This document shows positions 58,440-64,000 of a stretch of DNA of 64,000 bases, in pieces. Positions within the stretch are counted from its first letter, which is position 1. Every line of letters starts with the position of its first letter. The notes below the pieces were generated by a model. It was not told where the DNA came from and made no database searches. It was given only the letters and a program-made list of their open reading frames with translations. Origin of the DNA: Antilocapra americana (taxonomy: Eukaryota > Chordata > Mammalia > Artiodactyla > Antilocapridae); assembly GCA_007570785.1 (NCBI GenBank), contig ML662442.1, positions 61,058,896 to 61,122,895 of the forward strand, written 5' to 3'. A program made the position numbers and the translations under genes.

Positions 58440-58686
58440 CTGGGTGATCCACAGCGAAAGTGCACCACGTGGACTTTCAATCACTCAGTCGTGTCTGACT
58501 CTTTGGACCCTGTGGACTGTAGGCCGCCAGTCTCCTCTGTCCATGGAATTCTCCAGGCAAGAATACTGAAGTGGGTAACCATTCCCTTCTCCAGGGCATT
58601 TTCTGATCCAAGGATCAAACCCAGGTCTCTAACATTGCAGGCAGATTCTTTACTGTCTAAGTCACCAGGGAAACCTGGGTGATTCA
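58440..58686 (-). mobile_element. Bov-tA SINE with TSD
   Basis: Minus-strand Bov-tA (58452-58674) with head 'GGTTTCCCTGGTGACTTAGA' and standard body. CTGGGTGATCCA (58440-58451) and CTGGGTGATTCA (58675-58686) form a 12-bp duplication with one mismatch. Frames of 70 and 106 codons over it are shadows. Confidence 0.93.
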
Positions 58687-58839
58687 TAAGCACCTGGTTA
58701 AGCCCTCCACAACAAGCCCCAAATCTTTCTGTTTTAGCACAGTTCCTCTTTAGAAGTTGTGATTTTTTTCCCCCTTGTCACTGAACTTGGTTTAGGTCAT
58801 CATGAATTGGTCCTCTGCCAAAAGCAATGATTTCTCTTG

Positions 58840-58965
58840 AAGAGTGGTGATCGTTATGTAACGTTGTGAAGGTACTCAATGCACATAATTGTGAAACATG
58901 CACTTAAAAATGATTTAAAATGGCAAATGTTGTATTGTATACATTTTAATAAAAATGGAATTATC
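58840..58965 (+). mobile_element. L1M 3' terminus fragment
   Basis: 'GAGTGGTGATCGTTATGTAA', 'GTACTCAATGCACATAATTG', 'CACTTAAAAATGATTTAAAA' and 'TTTTAATAAAAATGG' match an L1M 3' end. Confidence 0.65.
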
Positions 58966-59129
58966 TATAACTTTTATTTCTAGGAAGCAGAGGAGGCTTG
59001 CTTCCCAGAGGGTCCTGGCCTTCTTTTTCCAATAGGTCTGCCACCTTTGTATGATTGCATGCCAAAGGCAGAGGCTTTTTGTAGTAACCACAGGTATATA
59101 AAATAAAATTGTACCTTTTTACCCTTTCT

Positions 59130-59525
59130 CTTCTCCTTCAAAAGACAGAACATACTTTCCCTATGAATGCACAGGGTCCCTTTTGAAACAAAGTGAATAT
59201 GGGAGGTACCATGCTGTATAAATTGGGAGAATAGATGGTTAAATGCATTTCACCTTCTATCCTGCTTGCTCAGACTCTTATGCTGGCTCCCTCAACTACC
59301 AAAAAAGTAGCCCAACTACCCGCAGGCCACCATGCTGTATGGAAGCCCAAAACACCCTACACAAGGAGACCAATAGAGAAGCCCTAAGATCACAGGAAGA
59401 CAGAGATGCAGCTCTCAGCTTCTCCAGCTTCAGTCACTGACTGCAACTGCATGAGGCACAGAACCAAAATTATTGTTGTTGATTTTGACCCATAAATTGT
59501 AATGCAGCAATAGAGAACTACAGCA
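59130..59525 (+). mobile_element. ERVL-MaLR LTR (MLT1-like)
   Basis: The 3' half follows MLT1 ('GACTGCAACTGCATGAGG', 'ATTATTGTTGTTGATTTTGA') and ends with 'AATGCAGCAATAGAGAACTA', the MaLR LTR terminus. The 5' boundary is approximate. Confidence 0.6.
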
Positions 59526-60475
59526 GAATTTAATACCTTAAGTGGGTACCATAATAAAAACTAAAAATATGTGATGCTGGATTTAAAACCAGGCAAAAGT
59601 TGGAGGAAGAGCCTTGAAAAGACTATCTAGGAAAGCCTAAGAGGCATGGAGAAAAATTTAGTGAAGTTTTAAAAGACCTCAAGGAAACTGTCTTGAGGTA
59701 CTATAGTAAAATGTACACAACATAACATTTCCCATTTTTAATCGTGTTAAGCACACACTTCACAATACTGTGCATTGAGTACCCTCACCATGTTACAGAG
59801 CCATCACCACTCTTCGAGAGAAATCATTGCTTTGGGCAGAGGACTAGTGGAAGCTTGAAGGAAAGTATGGAAAATAGAATACTAAGGAAAGGCAAGTCTT
59901 TTATGTAGTAATAGAAAATTGAAAAAAGCTGTCATCTGAAGTAACATGGAAAATAGAAAATGTACCTGGTGGACTTGGTAAAAGAGCTAAGTAAATTTAC
60001 AGGCAGAGTGTTGAGAGAGCTGCCTGGTCTCTTTGAGCTGCCCATGGTACGATAACAGAAGAGATGAACTAAAATGCAATTATTCAGGTTTCAAATGGGA
60101 TTTGAAGTGTATGCAAAGGCCCTTGAAACAGTTTCTTCAGCTAGCAAAAGCCTCCCAAAATAAGAAAGGGTCTCAAGCCAAAGATCAAATCCAAAATGTG
60201 ACTAAGGATTATCAGAAAGACCTAAGGCAGGGCTTCGTGGCACATTTCAGACAGACAAAAAGGCAAAAAAGGCCTTAAAGCAATGCCTTTCAGCTAAACA
60301 AAAGGGTTTCTGTGAACTTAAGAGAACCTTAAGAACCTTAGCAACCTCAGAGGTACAGTGAAAGTAGAAAGGGCATACCTTGAAAATATCTGTGGGTGTG
60401 GCTTTTGTCTATTGAAGTAAATCTGATTAATACACAAGAAGCTGATAATATTTTTAAAAAACTATATTTGAAAAT
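59526..60475 (+). mobile_element. ERVL-MaLR internal sequence
   Basis: Directly after the LTR comes text typical of MaLR internal regions ('AAAAGTTGGAGGAAGAGCC', 'GAGAGAGCTGCCTGGTCTC', 'GGTGTGGCTTTTGTCTATTG'). It retains no coding frame of substance; the 81-codon opening at 60033-60278 is incidental. An L1-like insert ('AATGTACACAACATAACATT' to 'CCATCACCACTC') lies at about 59703-59818. Confidence 0.5.
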
Positions 60476-60559
60476 ATTAAAAATTAAAAGAGGGCTTTGA
60501 GTTTTAATTTCCAAAGACTGAAAGCAAGATGAGAAAACTAATCAAATGCAAATACAGAC

Positions 60560-61015
60560 TCATCTTATATTTTCTACCTACAGTCACTTGCTATAGTCTA
60601 TTTCCAATCCTACAGTCACTTCTCCAAGAAATCTTAATTCCATTTATTGGAGGATGGTACTAGGAGCCAAGTTCTGAGTACTTGGTATACTCATTGCCTC
60701 TGACATGTCACTGTTTCTAGGTTTTCTCAGGTAACAGAACAAGGAAATATATCTGTGTGTATAGAATCCCGCATATACATGCATATTTATAAATATTTCT
60801 CTCTATATATCTGTATTTACATTAAGCTAAATATGAGTTCACAGTGATTTCTTTTATGCTGATTTATTACTACCTGGATCATTCTTGCTTCCTCCTTTTC
60901 TTATATCTAAACTCCAACAGCAACAGTGAAAGAGTGGTTTTTATAACCACCATTCATTTAGTTTTTTTCCCATGGGGGTATGGGTTACAATTCTAACACT
61001 GCTATACATGTACAC
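60560..61015 (+). mobile_element. Ancient LINE-like repeat, second copy
   Basis: Same family and orientation as 43026-44385. It has 'TTTATTGGAGGATGGTACTA', 'TTTATAAATATTTCTCTCTA', 'ACATTAAGCTAAATATGAGT' and 'CTATACATGTACAC'. It overlaps that copy only in its 3' portion. Confidence 0.6.
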
Positions 61016-61111
61016 TGGTATTGAATAATTAAGTAAATGGATGACTAATGTTAGGGCTGAAGCAGGAACTATACAGGATGAGCCTGGAGTATTTCACTGT
61101 GCCAGAAAGGA

Positions 61112-61115
<4 letters not shown>

Positions 61116-61159
<44 letters not shown>
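61116..61159 (+). repeat. (AC)22 microsatellite
   Basis: Uninterrupted AC run. Likely polymorphic. Confidence 0.97.
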
Positions 61160-61163
<4 letters not shown>

Positions 61164-62235
61164 CTGATAGGAAATGTCAAAGGGATATAGAAATCAACTG
61201 AAAGAATCTCAATGGCCAAATCTATAAGCAAACTAAACAAGAATACTGCATTATAACCCAAAGTAAAAACTCAGTATTCATGAGTCCATACTGATATAAA
61301 CGGGCTTCCCTTGTGGCTCAGCTGGTAAATAATCCGTCTGCAACGTGGGAGACCTGGGTTTGATCCCTGGGTTGGGAAGATCCCCTAGAGAAGGGATTCT
61401 CCAGCATTCTGGCCGGGAGAATCCCATGGCCTGTACAGTCCATGGGGTCACAAAGAGTCGGACACGACTGAGTGACTTTCACTTTCATTGATATAAACAA
61501 ACACTTGAATAAACAAATGAAAGAAAACACAAATGTGCAGAATAATTCCAAATAATTTATATATTCTCCATTCTCCCACCCCAGGAGGTGAAGCATAATT
61601 CCCCAAGTTTTGTGTCATGTATATAATTACTTCCTTCCAAAAAGTATACTTTGAAAAGGTGGAAATGTCAATTGTACAGTTGAGAAACCTAACACTACCT
61701 TTACTCGATAATCAAAGTAACATCAACAGTGATGTCATGCTGATCACATGTACCCTTGATATGATGCAACACTAACAGCACTTCACCTTAGGAGTTTTCC
61801 TTCCCCAAACCTATAGCTCTAGTCTAACAATGAGAAGAACATCAGACAAAGCACAATTGAAGGGCATTCTATAAAATATCTGACCAATATCCCTAAAAAC
61901 TGTCAAGGTAATTACAAATAGGGTAAGTCTAATTAACTGTCACAGCTAAGAAGAGCCGAAGAAGATGTCATAAGCAAATGTAATAGAGTATCCTTGACGG
62001 CATTCTGGCAAACTAAAGTAACATTAGAAAAGTAATAAAATCTGAATAATGTCAAGTTTAGTTAATAATTGTGTATTGACTTGTTAATTGTGACAAATGA
62101 ACATAAGATGCAAGATGTTAATAACAGAAGGAATTGAACATACATAACAATTTTTCTTATAATTTCTTTATGACAATTTTTATAATTTTTCTGTAAATCT
62201 AAAACTATTCTAAAATAAAAGGTTTATTTAAAAGA
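61160..62235 (+). mobile_element. L1M 3' UTR/end, split by Bov-tA
   Basis: Noncoding L1M 3' sequence surrounding the Bov-tA. It ends in 'TTTCTGTAAATCTAAAACTA' and 'TTCTAAAATAAAAGG', a standard old-L1 terminus. Confidence 0.6.
61292..61498 (+). mobile_element. Bov-tA SINE with 10-bp TSD
   Basis: Plus-strand Bov-tA (61302-61488), head GGGCTTCCCTTGTGGCTCAG. A small internal deletion is present near 61380-61440 relative to other copies. TGATATAAAC is repeated perfectly at 61292-61301 and 61489-61498. Confidence 0.95.
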
Positions 62236-63655
62236 AAACGAGTTAAAGAAGAAACTGGATCATCCTTAGGGCATGACAGGGTTGCTACACCAATATAGGA
62301 TTACCTACTGCCAAATTCTTATTGCACAGAGAAAATTTCCACGTTGTAAATTTCTCTTAATATAATTTTCAAATCTTTCCTATCAGAGCAAGAAAATGAA
62401 AAATGAGTATACTGGATCTTTGAGGTGTGAGATAAGAATGACAGAAGTGAGAAAAGGAAGATGCATAGAAAGAATTAAGTTCTTTCTGAAGCATAGCTAT
62501 TATTTTATAAGAGCCCAGATTTTAATGTCATATTTGTGTGAGTAACTACACATTTTTAATGGAAAGAATGATTCATCTTCCACAGTTGAAGAAAGATCTC
62601 TAATTGTTGTTGGTGGGTTGTAATATGGGAAACAAAAGAATGTTTAAAAACAACAACAATATGCTGAGTAGACTCTAAAAACAGCCCAAGGTAGCAAAGT
62701 TTGGTGGGGACCAGTGGGAATAACAAAGTTGACAAGAATATTCAGGAAGTGATTTTTAAGATATGGTGTGTTAGAGGAGAGTTGGATATAAAATGTTGTG
62801 TCACCTCAGTCAAGATCTCTGATGTTACCTGCTATCCTCAGATTATTCTTGTCTGGCTGGTTGGAAGTCCCTGCCATCTGCAGGCAAAGCAGGTGGTATA
62901 TCTAGTAGTTCCTTTGAGATTCTGTATATTTCTAAGCAGAGGACATAGAAGTCCAGTTCATAAGTGCAAGTCTCACAAGACTCCTCAGAAGGAGTCTGTA
63001 CCCCTTTGGTTAACTGAGCAGTTCAACTAGTTACTGTCCAAGGTCAAGGATGCCATATCCATATCATCAATTCAACAGGCAGTGAGGAAGTACATTTAGG
63101 TTAGAAACTCAAATATTCATGTCTAAGGAGAAGCAACATTAAGAAAACAGAAATATAATGAGATCAGAAATAAAAAGCAGAATGTGGTAATCAAGTAAAG
63201 CCCACAACCCCAGCAATGAAGGTACAGTGAAGTGTAGGAGAGACTGATTTTTGCTCTAGGGCTATTAAGAAGAAGCTCTCCAAAACAAATCAGTGATAGG
63301 AGGATTTATTATCTGTTTGTTTCTGGCTATAAGTCATGTTCTAGAAGCCCCTGAAGGTTACATCTATATCATTTCCTACAGAGTCTTAATGGGATGGGTA
63401 TGGAGGTAAAATTTTGGTCCCAACTTTGACACCCTAGAAACTGAAGGGGTTCTAGAGAGGACCTTTCATTTTATTTCCTTTTTCAAAAAACTCCATGTCT
63501 CTTTTCATAAATTAAAAACGTGGCATGATATACTTAATTGTAATTTCCTCCTCGGCCTATGTAAAGTTCAATCTGAAACAGTTTCAGAGTGTTTCATTTT
63601 AATGACTGAAATGTGTATTCAATTCCTATAAAAATCTAAAGCTCCATTCCAAATG
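62236..63655. other. Unassigned sequence
   Basis: No repeat identified. A 109-codon plus frame at 62701-63030 is the longest unexplained frame, but it lacks a recognisable domain, and its cysteine/valine-rich reading shows no signal peptide or splice sites I would trust. Confidence 0.35.
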
Positions 63656-63760
63656 CAGTTGACATTCTCCAGCAAGTCATTTAAATTTCTCCTAGTAATT
63701 TTCTCCCTTCTGTGAGACAGTGATATTACATTGCCTCAAGGCATTTTGCATATTTTGTTG
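63656..63760 (+). mobile_element. MIR SINE fragment
   Basis: 'CCAGCAAGTCATTTAAATTT' followed by 'TTCTCCCTTCTGTGAGACAG' and 'GTGATATTACATTGCCTCA' fits the diverged MIR core. Downstream to 64000 nothing is recognised. Confidence 0.45.
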
Positions 63761-64000
63761 ATTTTAACTTTTAAAGTCCTGGTGGTTTTTACTCTCTCAG
63801 TATGTCTCTGTTCGTGTCCGATATTTTTCTCTACTCTTCTAGGAAGCAGTTAGGAAGTTGAAATAATTTGTGTGAGTTTAAAAAGCAATTTCTAAGTGAT
63901 GGGGACAGAAGAGAGTTTGAGACAGAAGTATCGATGAAGATATCAGGAGTCAAGTAAGTTTGTTCTGGTTATGATGGCTATGAAATGACTGAATTCTTCT

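Noticed and set aside
60033..60278. 81-codon frame as a gag-like protein
   Set aside because: Lies in MaLR internal sequence but shows no conserved gag motif; chance opening in an A-rich strand.
62701..63030. 109-codon plus frame as a gene
   Set aside because: Longest unexplained frame, but no homology, signal peptide, splice sites or codon pattern to support it.
1..64000. CRISPR arrays, operons, ribosome-binding sites, phage or plasmid features
   Set aside because: The repeat content is unmistakably mammalian; no regularly spaced repeats or compact gene runs exist.

Overview
This is nuclear DNA from a ruminant, most likely a bovid or another pecoran. The evidence is the repeat content: BovB (RTE-clade) LINEs with '(ACTGA)n' tails, at least eleven Bov-tA SINEs, CHR-type tRNA-Glu SINEs and an L1_BT-type 3' end. 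There are also ancient mammalian repeats (L2, MIR, L1M, MER5A, Tigger-like, MaLR, MER21-like). No host protein-coding gene, structural RNA gene, operon or CRISPR array could be supported. The window reads as AT-rich intergenic or deep intronic sequence, and nearly every longer ORF is a fragment of a transposon.

Layout. 1-600: L1 3' end with a poly-G/poly-A tail. 601-1600: mostly unassigned, with an unexplained minus-strand ORF. 1.6-5.1 kb: old internally deleted L1M, then (GT)24 and a hAT-type MITE. 6.8-8.1 kb: 5'-truncated BovB with a perfect 12-bp target-site duplication (TSD), followed by two Bov-tA. 9.2-13.4 kb: a repeat-poor block containing the only non-repeat CpG cluster (10.2-10.8 kb), the best candidate for host function. 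13.4-25.5 kb: L2 copies, a MER21-like LTR and nested L1M copies. 25.5-30 kb: SINEs, L2-like sequence and a possible LTR. 30.2-35.7 kb: an L1M/HAL1-like element split by a Bov-tA and by a BovB that itself received an antisense BovB. 35.7-36.8 kb: an ERV-derived segment that looks like a LINE-mobilised transcript. 37.7-39.1 kb: a 5'-inverted L1 carrying a Bov-tA flanked by an unusually long direct repeat. 40-45.6 kb: a Tigger-like element, an ancient LINE-like repeat split by a BovB tail, and L2. 45.6-52.1 kb: one minus-strand L1 cut up by an ERV LTR, a nearly full-length BovB and a CHR-1 SINE. 52.0-54.7 kb: a CHR-2-like SINE and an ERV LTR split by another BovB. 54.7-58.4 kb: mainly unassigned, with MIRs and a weak exon candidate. 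58.4-62.2 kb: Bov-tA, MaLR LTR and internal sequence, the ancient repeat again, (AC)22 and an L1M 3' end. 62.2-64 kb: unassigned plus a MIR.

The elements form a readable stratigraphy. L2, MIR, L1M and MaLR are the oldest; L1 and ERV LTRs are intermediate; BovB, Bov-tA and CHR SINEs are youngest and interrupt the rest. Bov-tA has no protein of its own; established knowledge of the family says BovB supplies its machinery, and both occur here with short TSDs. I found no convincing new biological system. The observations most worth checking are the repeat-poor CpG-bearing block, the nested antisense BovB palindrome, the probable retroposed ERV transcript and the long direct repeat flanking a SINE. 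Family names come from recalled consensus sequences, so old-element names are approximate.
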